Positions 54,938 to 63,284 of a stretch of 64,000 nucleotides of DNA are shown here, piece by piece; position 1 is the stretch's first letter; every line of letters begins with the position of its first letter. Both the position numbers and the translations under genes were made by a program. This DNA is from Bacteroidota bacterium (GTDB lineage Bacteria > Bacteroidota > Bacteroidia > AKYH767-A > 2013-40CM-41-45). The notes beneath the pieces were generated by a model that made no database searches, had not been told where the DNA came from, and worked only from the letters and a program-made list of their open reading frames with translations. The DNA lies in assembly GCA_016721305.1 (NCBI GenBank), contig JADKIH010000012.1:1-64000 (forward strand), written 5' to 3'.

Positions 54938-56024
54938 TTAGCTCTTGCTAAACTCCATCAGATACGCCTTCATAAACTCATTCAGATCCCCATCCATCAC
55001 CCCCTGCACATCCGAAGTCTCATAATCCGTCCGATTGTCTTTTACAAGCTTATACGGATGGAAAACATACGAGCGAATCTGAGAGCCCCATTCGATCTTC
55101 TTCTTCGTGGCTTCCTGAGCGGCTTTGGCTTCGTTGCGTTTGCGGATTTCGAGTTCGTACAATTGAGAGCGGAGCATTTTCATGGCTCGTTCTTTATTGC
55201 CGCCCTGCGAACGTTCAACCTGACACACAACAACGATTCCCGTAGGTAAGTGAGTGATCTGAACTTTCGTCTCCACTTTATTTACGTTCTGTCCTCCTGC
55301 TCCACCGGAACGGGAAGTTTGAATTTCGATATCGGCGTCTTTGATTTCTATTTCGATGGTATCATCGACGATCGGATAAGCGAATACAGATGCGAATGAC
55401 GTATGTCGTCGTGCGTTTGAATCGAACGGCGAGATCCGCACCAAACGATGCACACCGCTTTCCGTTTTCAGATAACCGTAAGCGAAATCACCTTCGAATT
55501 CGAGCGTGCCCGATTTGATACCTGCACCATCGCCTAGCTGACGATCTACTTCCGTCACCTTATAACCGTTTTTCTCGCCCCACATGATGTACATGCGCAT
55601 GAGCATCTCGGCCCAGTCCTGGCTCTCTGTACCACCGGCACCCGAGTTAATGTTCAGGATGGCATTAAGCTGATCTTCTTCGGCGCCAAGCATACGCTTG
55701 AACTCCATATTATCGAGCAGCTTTAAAGAATGGTTGTAGTGATCGTCGACTTCCTGTTCCGTAGCAGCACCTTCTTTCAAAAACTCGAACAGCACACCGA
55801 GGTCTTCGGTCGATTTGTTCAATTCGCTAAATGGTACGGTCCAGTTTTTTGTCTGGTTAATTCCTTTTAGAATCTGTTGAGCCTTTTTGGGTTCATTCCA
55901 GAATTCCGGAGCATGGGTGAACTCTTCTTGTTCTTTGATAAATTTCTGTTTACCATCGATGTCAAAGATACCTCCTCAAAGCTTCGACGCGCTCCTTAAT
56001 CTCTTTTAATTGGTCAGTTGTCAT
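54938..56024 (-). CDS. prfB: peptide chain release factor 2 with programmed +1 frameshift
   Basis: Starts at 56024 and reads 20 codons to an in-frame TGA (55964-55962) in the context AGGAGG-TAT-CTT-TGA-C, the classical RF2 frameshift site. Translation continues in +1 as LDIDGKQKFIKEQEEFTHAPEFW to 54938 (about 361 residues). The GGQ motif is in SGGAGGQNVNKVETKV. RF2 terminates at UGA/UAA, so low RF2 favours frameshifting and autoregulation. The shift is designed, unlike others in this window. Confidence 0.95.
55962..55976 (-). promoter_or_regulatory. prfB: prfB recoding signal (internal SD plus slippery CTT TGA)
   Basis: AGGAGG at 55976-55971, three bases before CTT, followed by TGA and C. 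All elements of the RF2 +1 frameshift signal are present, in a phylum where Shine-Dalgarno sequences are rarely used for initiation. Confidence 0.93.
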
Positions 56025-56072
56025 AAGTGGGGCGAAGATAATCATTATTTCCCGCAGAAAACCAGAAAAATA

Positions 56073-56178
56073 TTTCCCGCAGATTTCGCAGAGTACGCAG
56101 ATGACGCAAATCCATTAGTAAACGCACTCACAAAAAAGCTTCTGCGAAATCTGCCTCATCCGCGAAATCTGCGGGAAA
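56073..56178. repeat. inverted repeat of cccgcagatttcgcag-type units
   Basis: TTTCCCGCAGATTTCGCAG (56073 onwards) with its complement CGCGAAATCTGCGGGAAA (56161-56178) and an inner copy CTGCGAAATCTGC. Between prfB's start and the recX stop; no gene in it. Confidence 0.7.
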
Positions 56179-56265
56179 CAGCGTAGCTCGATTCCCCGCA
56201 GAGCCGCTTAAATAAATTTTGATTTCCACACCCTCGATTTGGGCTGTTGATTTTTGGCTTTTGCC

Positions 56266-56736
56266 TTATTCTTCAGAGGTCCCCAGCATCTCCCAAACCA
56301 ACTCCGGCTCGAAGCCACGCGATATCGCATACGAAGCAATCTTATACTTCCGCTTAAAAGGATCAGTCTCTTTTACGAGCTTCGATTTGGAATTGATGAC
56401 GGCTTGTAAGGCTTTGCGGTAATCGCTGTCGGTGATTTGGGCGAGTGCAGTTTTGATGAGCGGATCGGAGACGGCTTTTTGTTTGAGGGCGATTTTGATT
56501 TTTGTTTTGTCCCATTTCTTCATGCGGAATTTTCCGCCGGCGAAAGCGATGGCGAAGCGTTCTTCTTTCAGAAATCCGTCGCCGATGAGATTCGATAAAA
56601 TGTTTTCTACTTCGCGTTTGTGCAATCCCCAGCTGTACAGCTTATCGCGCACTTCCTGCTGACTGCGTTCCTGATAGGCGCAATACTTTTGCGCACGCGA
56701 TAGAGCTTTTTCGGGTGAAACAGGAATCATTGCCAT
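56266..56736 (-). CDS. recX: regulatory protein RecX
   Basis: 156 residues of helical three-tandem RecX repeats: KYCAYQERSQQEVRDKLYSWGL, YLKEERFAIAF-like GFLKEERFAIAFAGGKFRMKKW, and a C-terminal third repeat. RecX binds RecA filaments and limits recombination. The ATG shares an A with the stop of the preceding SRPBCC gene (TAATG), so translation is coupled. recA is not in the window. Confidence 0.9.
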   Translation of the reverse strand: MAMIPVSPEKALSRAQKYCAYQERSQQEVRDKLYSWGLHKREVENILSNLIGDGFLKEERFAIAFAGGKFRMKKWDKTKIKIALKQKAVSDPLIKTALAQITDSDYRKALQAVINSKSKLVKETDPFKRKYKIASYAISRGFEPELVWEMLGTSEE

Positions 56737-57283
56737 TAAGGTGCAGGAATTGAAATTTGCTCAGTGCGTGATTTAATATTCTTCAATCCGTTTTCAAAAT
56801 CATCGCGAACCATGCTATCGATGAATTTACCGAGGATACGCAGAATCGGATTGGAGCCGACTTCGAATTCGAGATTCCATCGTACGAGAGTAGAATCGCC
56901 GTTTTCTTTGAGCGTAAAACCGGATGTTGATGGAGTGTTACTAAAATTTAATTCCTCGCTGATAACGGAATCAGGTTCGAGCGTGAGTATTTTAATGTAT
57001 CCATCACCCAACTCTTTGTTGTCGCTTTTCCAACGCATTGTTTGCTCCTGAGCGGCAGATGCGTAGACAAAGTATAAATAGCCGTTGTGTCTTTACCATA
57101 CCACGGCGACCAGCTGTTGAAATTAGCCAGATCGCTAAGATAATTGTAAACGACGGCTCGTTTTTGATGGATCGTTATCGAACGTTCGAAATGTACGTGC
57201 GGTGAGCAAAAGAGTAATCCGTAGGCTGAGATCAGAATCAGAAAGCCACCGAATATAAATAACACACGAAGAAATAAACGCAT
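56736..57283 (-). CDS. SRPBCC (polyketide cyclase/START-like) protein, one frameshift
   Basis: Signal anchor (FLRVLFIFGGFLILISAYGLLF), then the SRPBCC start (HVHFERSITIHQKRAVVYNYLSDLANFNSWSPWYG). It shifts frame near 57062-57078 and continues as SAAQEQTMRWKSDNKELGDG to 56736. One missing base explains it. Paralogue of the next upstream gene and coupled to recX. Probable lipid or hydrophobic ligand-binding fold; ligand unknown. Confidence 0.8.
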
Positions 57284-57302
57284 CGACTATTTTTAGAATT
57301 CA

Positions 57303-57905
57303 TTAATGAGTTGCGGCAGAAGAATCCGTTACGGCTGTACCAATTTCAGGTGTAGCAGGAGTTGCAGGAGCAACAGGATGGCTTTCTACATAGGCTTTCA
57401 TATTGGCGAGACCTTTTTCAAAATATCCGCCAAGCATTTTATCCATGAACAAACCTACGAGATGCATGTATGGATTGTTCTTGAAATCCGCATCGAACGA
57501 CCAGTTAACTTTTGTACCACCATTTTCGGGCGTGAAAGTAAAAAAGCCGTTTGCATCGCCTGAATTCTGATAGTTGAGAATAAACTCCGTTTTGTCGGCT
57601 GTCACTTCACCCAACATCATTTTTCCGGAACCTACTTCCGAGTTCAGACTTTCCCACGTAAACCACGCACCCTTGCCGAAAGATGGTTCACTATAAACAA
57701 TTTTCTCCGTCGGATCGATTGCATACCACGGTGACCAGTTGTTCCAGTTTTTAAATTCATTTATTTGCGCAGACACCACTTCAACAGGCGCATTGATCAC
57801 TGCCGACCGTTCAACTAAAACATGCTGCGGCAAGAAAAATCCGACAACACCGGCGAGAAGAATAATAGCAAGGAGGGCAATTAGGACTCGTTTGAAGATT
57901 TTCAT
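57303..57905 (-). CDS. SRPBCC (polyketide cyclase/START-like) protein
   Basis: 200 residues, intact paralogue of the neighbour: N-terminal anchor (RVLIALLAIILLAGVVGFFLP), then HVLVERSAVINAPVEVVSAQINEFKNWNNWSPWY and the SRPBCC core with FTPENGGTKVNWSFD. Ends in a Pro/Thr-rich tail. Likely envelope-anchored. First gene of an SRPBCC-SRPBCC-recX run. Confidence 0.85.
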   Translation of the reverse strand: MKIFKRVLIALLAIILLAGVVGFFLPQHVLVERSAVINAPVEVVSAQINEFKNWNNWSPWYAIDPTEKIVYSEPSFGKGAWFTWESLNSEVGSGKMMLGEVTADKTEFILNYQNSGDANGFFTFTPENGGTKVNWSFDADFKNNPYMHLVGLFMDKMLGGYFEKGLANMKAYVESHPVAPATPATPEIGTAVTDSSAATH

Positions 57906-57917
57906 GGGTGGTTTTTT

Positions 57918-58214
57918 GTAAGTAGTAAGTTGTAAGTAGTAAGTGGAGGTTACGTAGGCAACTGTTATATGAATTCCAAAAGAGAGATTAAAGGTCGAAA
58001 TTTATAGTTTTATTGTTTATCGCAAACGAAAGAAAGTAATTTTTCATCTTTTAGTGCGATTTTGGCTAAAAATTGATTTTTGCAAATACCAAATAACAAC
58101 CTACATCAGTAGAATTGAAAAAATCTCCACCCTACCCTAAGCATCCAAAACTCCCCTCTGCGCAAAACAATTGCCTAAGAAACCTCTACTTACTACTTAC
58201 AACTTACTACTTAC
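57918..58214. repeat. 297-bp element with 49-bp inverted repeats
   Basis: Arms 57918-57966 and 58166-58214 agree at 45 of 49 positions and are built from TAAGTAGTAAGTTG units plus GAGGTT and AGGCAA. The 199-bp centre is AT-rich with no ORF. The outer end of the right arm merges with the rng stop codon. Looks like a non-autonomous (MITE-like) or terminator element. Confidence 0.85.
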
Positions 58215-59779
58215 TAAATCTTGATCTCCTCCTCCATCTTATTAAAAAACCTATACTCCATCAAATGATAAGCCGTATTCGCCGTCACTTTTAATTTAAC
58301 GCCGAATTTTTTCTTCCAAAGCTGAGCTTGCGATTTTTTGAAAATAGTTCCTTTGTTTAAGAAGGCTTCGAGATATGGGTGGACTGCGATGTTGAGCGCT
58401 TTTTCATTCTGCTCTTGTACAAAGTAGCGGAGATTGTTTTCAATTTCGTCGACGAGCAACACCGATGCTTTGATTTCGCCGGTGCCATCGCAGGCAGGGC
58501 ATTTTTCCACCGTTGTAATAGTGGTTTCCGGACGCACACGCTGGCGGGTGATCTGAATCAAACCGAATTTACTTGGCGGGAGAATCGTGTGTTTTGCACG
58601 ATCCTTTTTCATTTCTGTTTTCAGTTTATCGAAAAGCATCTTACGATTAACCGGATTATGCATATCGATAAAATCGACAACGATAATTCCGCCCATATCA
58701 CGCAAACGAAGCTGACGCGCTACTTCCGTAGCAGCATCCAGATTCACCTGCAATGCATTTGATTCCTGCGTGGATTCAGAATCAGTCTTTGTACGACCTC
58801 CGCTATTCACGTCGATTACGTGCATGGCTTCGGTGTGTTCAACGATGAGGTACGAGCCATTGGCCATCGTCACCGTTTTCCCGAACGAAGATTTGATCTG
58901 CTTCTCAATTCCGAAATGATCGAAAATCGGCGCCTTGCCTTTGTAGAGCTTTACGATTTCCGTTTGCTCCGGAGCAATGCCGCTGATGTAGGTTTTGATC
59001 TCCTCCGCCAAAGCCGGATCATTCACGTGAATGGCATTGAAATTCGGATTCAATAAATCGCGAAGAATCGTTGACGTACGGTTAAGCTCACCCAGAATTT
59101 TCATCGGAGGCTTTGCCGTGAGCAACATTTCGAACGTCGTTTTCCATTTGGAAACGAGGTCCTGAATATCTTTATCGAGCTCGGCTACTTTCTTTCCGTC
59201 GGCAACGGTACGAACGATGAGTCCGAATCCTTTTGGCTTAATGGATAAAGCAAGACGCTTCAAACGCTGGCGCTCTTCGGCACTTTTGATTTTCTGAGAA
59301 ATCGATACTGTATCCGAGAATGGTACGAGAACTACAAATCGTCCGGCCAATGAAAGTTCGGAAGTAATACGCGGGCCTTTCGAAGAAATCGGTTCTTTGG
59401 CGACTTGTACTAAAGCCCATTGATTCGGCGACAGCACATTCGTTATTTTACCGCCTTTGTTAATGTCCTTTTCGAGCTGAAAATTAGTCAGCATCGGATC
59501 GGGGTTTTTCCCGCCGGTGGTAAGTTTAATAAGTTTTAGAAGCGATTCGACCTGAGGGCCGAGGTCGAGATAGTGGAGAAAAGCATCTTTTTCGTGACCG
59601 ACATCCACAAATGCAGCATTGAGACTCGGAATCAATTTCTTGACCCTGCCCAAATAGATATCACCGACCTGAAATCGTTGATCCTTTTTTTCACTATTAA
59701 TCTCGACAATTAATTTCTCCTCAAGCAAGGCAATAGTAACCTCGTCGGGAGTCGAGTTAATGACTAGTTCGTTATTCAA
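58214..59779 (-). CDS. rng: ribonuclease E/G family protein
   Basis: 521 residues, RNase G-like. S1 domain at residues ~35-125, then the catalytic core with IDVNSGGRT, an aspartate pair in VVDFIDMHNPVNR, and the zinc-link CPACDGTG (C-x-x-C). It processes rRNA and decays mRNA endonucleolytically. The start is TTG at 59779 (TTGAATAACGAA), giving NNELVINSTP as in relatives. Neighbour of hup in many Bacteroidota. Confidence 0.93.
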   Translation of the reverse strand: MNNELVINSTPDEVTIALLEEKLIVEINSEKKDQRFQVGDIYLGRVKKLIPSLNAAFVDVGHEKDAFLHYLDLGPQVESLLKLIKLTTGGKNPDPMLTNFQLEKDINKGGKITNVLSPNQWALVQVAKEPISSKGPRITSELSLAGRFVVLVPFSDTVSISQKIKSAEERQRLKRLALSIKPKGFGLIVRTVADGKKVAELDKDIQDLVSKWKTTFEMLLTAKPPMKILGELNRTSTILRDLLNPNFNAIHVNDPALAEEIKTYISGIAPEQTEIVKLYKGKAPIFDHFGIEKQIKSSFGKTVTMANGSYLIVEHTEAMHVIDVNSGGRTKTDSESTQESNALQVNLDAATEVARQLRLRDMGGIIVVDFIDMHNPVNRKMLFDKLKTEMKKDRAKHTILPPSKFGLIQITRQRVRPETTITTVEKCPACDGTGEIKASVLLVDEIENNLRYFVQEQNEKALNIAVHPYLEAFLNKGTIFKKSQAQLWKKKFGVKLKVTANTAYHLMEYRFFNKMEEEIKI

Positions 59780-60101
59780 CTAAAAATTCTTTTTCAAACA
59801 CAAAAACGCATGCGGATAAATCAGAAAAAAGTGCAGGACGACGTACAGTATTCCGGAACATGAATAGTAAACGACGCATCGATTACCAAGAATATTGCGA
59901 AAAGTCGGACGATATAATTCAAAAAATTAATTGATAGAAAGAGCATGATTTCACCCCATCGGGGCCTCGTGACAATACTTTCGTAATCAAATTAATTCAA
60001 GAACTTCCCAATTAAGGGATGTACGCGAAAAGTCCTTTAACAGACAAAGAATATTCTCCACCCCGCAGAGCGATGCCACGGGATGGAAAATATTTTATGT
60101 A
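59780..60101. other. intergenic region, one REP-like hairpin
   Basis: 322 bases without a gene. ACCCCATCGGGGCC at about 59951-59964 is one REP-like hairpin of the family in the transposase arms, followed by CAATACTTTCGTAATC, a fragment reminiscent of the dispersed 75-bp repeat. Nothing else is evident. Confidence 0.5.
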
Positions 60102-60197
60102 TTAACGGTTTTTCTTCTTATGTCTGTTTTTTCTAAGACGTTTTTTACGCTTATGCGTCGCCATCTTATGTCTTTTTCTTTTTTTACCGCTTGGCAT
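60102..60197 (-). CDS. 31-residue basic protein, AURKAIP1/COX24-like
   Basis: Sequence MPSGKKRKRHKMATHKRKKR followed by LRKNRHKKKNR; almost entirely Lys/Arg/His. It matches the very small conserved Bacteroidota proteins of the AURKAIP1/COX24 (mS38-like) family, thought to be ribosome-associated. It sits between the TPR gene and rng, 12 bases after the TPR stop in the same direction. Too short for usual gene callers. Confidence 0.75.
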   Translation of the reverse strand: MPSGKKRKRHKMATHKRKKRLRKNRHKKKNR

Positions 60198-60209
60198 GAG
60201 TTAATGTGT

Positions 60210-61028
60210 TTAGTGGTTATTGATTTGATTAATTAAACTATTCGCGTCCCGGATCATTTGCTGATCTTCCGATTGTTTCGCCAGGATTTGGAGGTTGCGA
60301 AGGGCCTCTGTATTGTTATTCATCTGAAGATATGTTCTTGCTAAGAGCATACGAGCTTCATCGAATTTAGGATCTATCGTTAGAACCGTTTCAAAACGAC
60401 CGACGGCTTTGTCGAGCTGTCCTGATTTTACTGCCAGTACACCCAGATTAAATTGAGCCATGAGATGTTTGGGGTTCTCAGCAATCACTTCTCTGAGCAT
60501 CATAATCCCTTGCATCGGGTTCGCAGTAGCCTCGGTGTAGATGACGCCAAGGTCGGTTTTTGCATCGAGATTCTTCGGATTAATTGCTAAAACTTTCTGG
60601 TAGCATTCGATTGCTTTTCCTGAAAAATAGCTTTTACGAGCCGAATCACCTGTCATTTTGAAGGCATCGAAGTAGCGATACGCAGCGCTGATCCAGTTTC
60701 CTTCTTCCGGGCTAAGCTTAGCAACTTCTTCAAAGTAATGAGAAGAAATGGCCGGAGTCTGATAGCGGTCCCACGTTTTACCGAGTGAATCGAGTAAAGT
60801 GACGGATCCCTGTTCTTTGCTGACAGCTGCTTCGAGTAAGGAGATCTGTTCGGCTTCTTCGCGTTTGAGGCGGCGCTTTCCGGCTTGCAGTTCATCTTCG
60901 AATGAGAACGAAGAGTTGTCAACTGCTTTTGCTTCTTGCTTTACCCCTTCATGAGGCGCAAAGTAAAGAGCAACGGTCAGTGCGGCTATTCCGCCAACGA
61001 TTAAGATGCGTTTCAGACCTTCTTGCAT
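60210..61028 (-). CDS. TPR-repeat membrane-anchored protein
   Basis: 272 residues. N-terminal anchor (ILIVGGIAALTVALYFAP), a coiled charged stretch, then at least three TPR units (CYQKVLAINPKNLDAKTDLGVIY, LREVIAENPKHLMAQFNLGVLA, FETVLTIDPKFDEARMLLARTYL). Protein-interaction role, probably periplasmic. Lies 2 bases after hup, so it is cotranscribed with it. Confidence 0.85.
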   Translation of the reverse strand: MQEGLKRILIVGGIAALTVALYFAPHEGVKQEAKAVDNSSFSFEDELQAGKRRLKREEAEQISLLEAAVSKEQGSVTLLDSLGKTWDRYQTPAISSHYFEEVAKLSPEEGNWISAAYRYFDAFKMTGDSARKSYFSGKAIECYQKVLAINPKNLDAKTDLGVIYTEATANPMQGIMMLREVIAENPKHLMAQFNLGVLAVKSGQLDKAVGRFETVLTIDPKFDEARMLLARTYLQMNNNTEALRNLQILAKQSEDQQMIRDANSLINQINNH

Positions 61029-61030
61029 CG

Positions 61031-61345
61031 TTAGTCGATTGCTTCAGTTGTCTGGTTCTTCTTGATCTTAGCATTCTTCACCTTGTTAGCAAATGTCTTT
61101 GCAGGCTTGAAGGCTGGAATGTTATGTTCAGGGATGATGATTGTTGTATTCTTAGAGATGATACGACCTAATTTCTGAGCACGCTTCTTTACGATGAAAG
61201 AACCGAAACCACGCAGGTATACGTTTTCGCCATCCGCCATGGTATTCTTGATCACTTTCATGGCCGCTTCTACAGCTTGCAATGCAACGGTCTTTTCAAT
61301 ACCTGTCTTAGTGGAAATTTCGGCTACTAATTCTGCTTTTGTCAT
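61031..61345 (-). CDS. hup: HU family DNA-binding protein
   Basis: 104 residues from ATG 61345 (MTKAELVAEISTKTGIEKT); the IHF/HU signature GRIISKNTTIIIPEHNIPAFKPAK carries the usual beta-arm and the final KPAKTF. Basic C-terminal extension of ~14 residues. Nucleoid-associated dimer. The frame is open to 61396 but HU always starts near MTKAEL. A TATCTTTG -7 element at 61387-61380 supports this start. Confidence 0.94.
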   Translation of the reverse strand: MTKAELVAEISTKTGIEKTVALQAVEAAMKVIKNTMADGENVYLRGFGSFIVKKRAQKLGRIISKNTTIIIPEHNIPAFKPAKTFANKVKNAKIKKNQTTEAID

Positions 61346-61379
61346 TTCTTTGAGTATTAAGTAATTAAATATTGGGCGG

Positions 61380-61387
61380 CAAAGATA
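61380..61387 (-). promoter_or_regulatory. -7 element of the hup promoter
   Basis: TATCTTTG on the minus strand, 34 bases before the hup ATG. No TTG at the right distance. Confidence 0.45.
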
Positions 61388-61582
61388 ACGCTTCAATTTA
61401 AAACGGAAAATCTTAAGACCTCTTTTTTATCATATAATAGAAAAAAATCATTTTAGACTCTAAATGTTGATAGTCAGGCGATTATACGCATTTTTTTGAG
61501 ATTTTTCACATTTTCGCCTCATTAATGATGAAAAATACCTGTCCCGCGGCCGTCAGATGCCCGACTACGGGCGGCTTTCCCT

Positions 61583-61590
61583 TACTTTTG
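61583..61590 (+). promoter_or_regulatory. -7 element of mutY
   Basis: TACTTTTG, full match to TAnnTTTG, 10 bases before the ATG at 61601; no clear -33 element. Confidence 0.4.
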
Positions 61591-61600
61591 TCCTAGCTAT

Positions 61601-62670
61601 ATGAAGAAGTCATTTCCCCTCCGCCATTTCGGCGAAACCATCATTTCCTGGTACCACCGGAACAAAAGAGATCTGCCCTGGAGAGGAACGAAAGACCCAT
61701 ATAAGATCTGGCTCTCGGAAATTATCCTTCAGCAGACGCGCGTCGAACAAGGAACGGCGTACTATCATCGCTTCACCGAAACATATCCGGATGTTCTCTC
61801 TCTTGCTTCTGCAAAAGAAGATGCCGTACTTAAACTCTGGCAGGGACTCGGTTATTATTCGCGCGCACGCAATCTGCTTTTCGCTGCGAAACAAATCAAG
61901 AATGATTTCGGAGGAAAATTTCCTTCTGCTTACGAAGATATCCGTTCTCTCAAAGGTGTAGGCGATTACACGGCTGCAGCGATTGCTTCATTTGCATTCA
62001 GTCTTCCGCACGCCGTCGTCGATGGAAATGTCTATCGTTTTCTCAGTCGTTACTTCGGAATAAAAACTCCTATCAATAGCACGGCCGGTAAAAAAGAATT
62101 CGCCGAACTAGCACAGCAGTTGCTGCACGATCATCCTCCGGGCGATTTCAATCAGGCGCTGATGGAATTCGGAGCACAACAGTGCAAGCCTTCTTCTCCG
62201 CTCTGTGATTCGTGTCCGCTTCAATCGTCGTGCTATGCTTATAAGAACAAGGCTGTCGCCGAACTTCCTGTAAAAGACAAGAAGATCAAAATTCGCAAAC
62301 GCTATTTTCATTATCTCATAATAAAAGAAGACAAGCATTTTTACATTCGTCGTCGTGAGGAAAAAGACATCTGGACCGGCCTGCACGATTTTCCGCTAAT
62401 CGAATCCGAAGCAAAGTTGAGCGAGAGCGAATTACTCTCGAGCGACGACTGGAAGCAGACATTTCAAAAGACGAAAGCTGTTTTGAAAAATGTGAGCGAA
62501 GAATACAAACACGTGCTGAGCCACCAACATATATATGCGCGATTTTTCGAAGTACATGTGAGCAAGCCGATTCAAAAAGATCTCGCCGCTTCCTGGAAAA
62601 GGTGAATAAATCGTCGATCCACAAATTCGCCGTTCCGCGACTGATCGAACAATTCCTTGAAAAAATGTAA
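61601..62670 (+). CDS. mutY: A/G-specific adenine glycosylase, C-terminal frameshift
   Basis: The HhH core is LKGVGDYTAAAIASFAF, catalytic region QQTRVEQGTAYY, and the 4Fe-4S cluster CKPSSPLCDSCPLQSSC (C-x6-C-x2-C-x5-C). It excises adenine opposite 8-oxoguanine. The open frame stops at 62605, but the +2 frame continues KVNKSSIHKFAVPRLIEQFL to 62670, restoring the conserved NUDIX-like C-terminus. One A appears missing at 62597-62600. Repaired length is ~356 residues. Confidence 0.9.
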
Positions 62671-62734
62671 TTCTCTGCCTTTTTCAGCATAAAATATACT
62701 TATTAAAAGGTTTTTAAAAAGGAGGCCTGAGGCT

Positions 62735-62742
62735 TATCTTTG
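62735..62742 (+). promoter_or_regulatory. -7 element of ssb
   Basis: TATCTTTG, full match to TAnnTTTG, 33 bases before the ssb ATG. Confidence 0.5.
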
Positions 62743-62775
62743 ATATATAAATTCTAACCTTAAATCATTATTCAA

Positions 62776-63189
62776 ATGAGCGGTATAAATAAAGTAATAC
62801 TTGTCGGAAACGTGGGCAAAGACCCTGATGTCCGATACCTCGAAGGTGGAACTGCTATGGCACGTTTTCCATTGGCAACGTCTGAATCATATAAGAACAA
62901 AGAAGGCCAAAAAGTAGAGACTACAGAATGGCACAATCTGGTTCTGTGGAGAGGTTTGGCTGAAGTTGCCGAAAAATATGTTCGCAAAGGAAAAATGCTC
63001 TATATCGAGGGCAAAATCCGTACACGACAATATGGCGAAGAAAACGCCAAGAAGTACATCACTGAAATTGTTGTCGATCAGATGACGATGTTGGGCGGTC
63101 CTCGCACTGAGGGCGCACATGCCAGCGGACCTGAAGTTCCTGCCGAAGCTTTGGCAGCAAGCGGTCCGGCCGACGATCTTCCATTCTGA
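62776..63189 (+). CDS. ssb: single-stranded DNA-binding protein
   Basis: 137 residues: OB-fold core starting SGINKVILVGNVGKDPDVRYLEGG, with EWHNLVLWRGLAEVAEKYVRKGKMLYIEGKI, a short linker and the acidic tip DDLPF used to bind partner proteins. Binds ssDNA in replication and repair. mutY-ssb-gldE order is conserved in the phylum. Own promoter upstream. Confidence 0.95.
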   Translation: MSGINKVILVGNVGKDPDVRYLEGGTAMARFPLATSESYKNKEGQKVETTEWHNLVLWRGLAEVAEKYVRKGKMLYIEGKIRTRQYGEENAKKYITEIVVDQMTMLGGPRTEGAHASGPEVPAEALAASGPADDLPF

Positions 63190-63202
63190 AAAACTAGTTG
63201 AA

Positions 63203-63245
63203 AACAGGCATACGACACCTTGTTGTCGTGTGCCTGTTTTTTTTA
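63203..63245 (+). terminator. ssb intrinsic terminator
   Basis: AACAGGCA-ACGACA pairs with TGTCGT-TGCCTGTT, followed by eight T. Between ssb and gldE. Confidence 0.85.
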
Positions 63246-63284
63246 TTTTTATGCCTTCAAATTTCTTAATCAACAAATCAGCCC

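Noticed and set aside
54938..56024. prfB as another homopolymer frameshift
   Set aside because: The stop is in the exact AGGAGG-TAT-CTT-TGA-C context of programmed RF2 frameshifting, unlike the other breaks.
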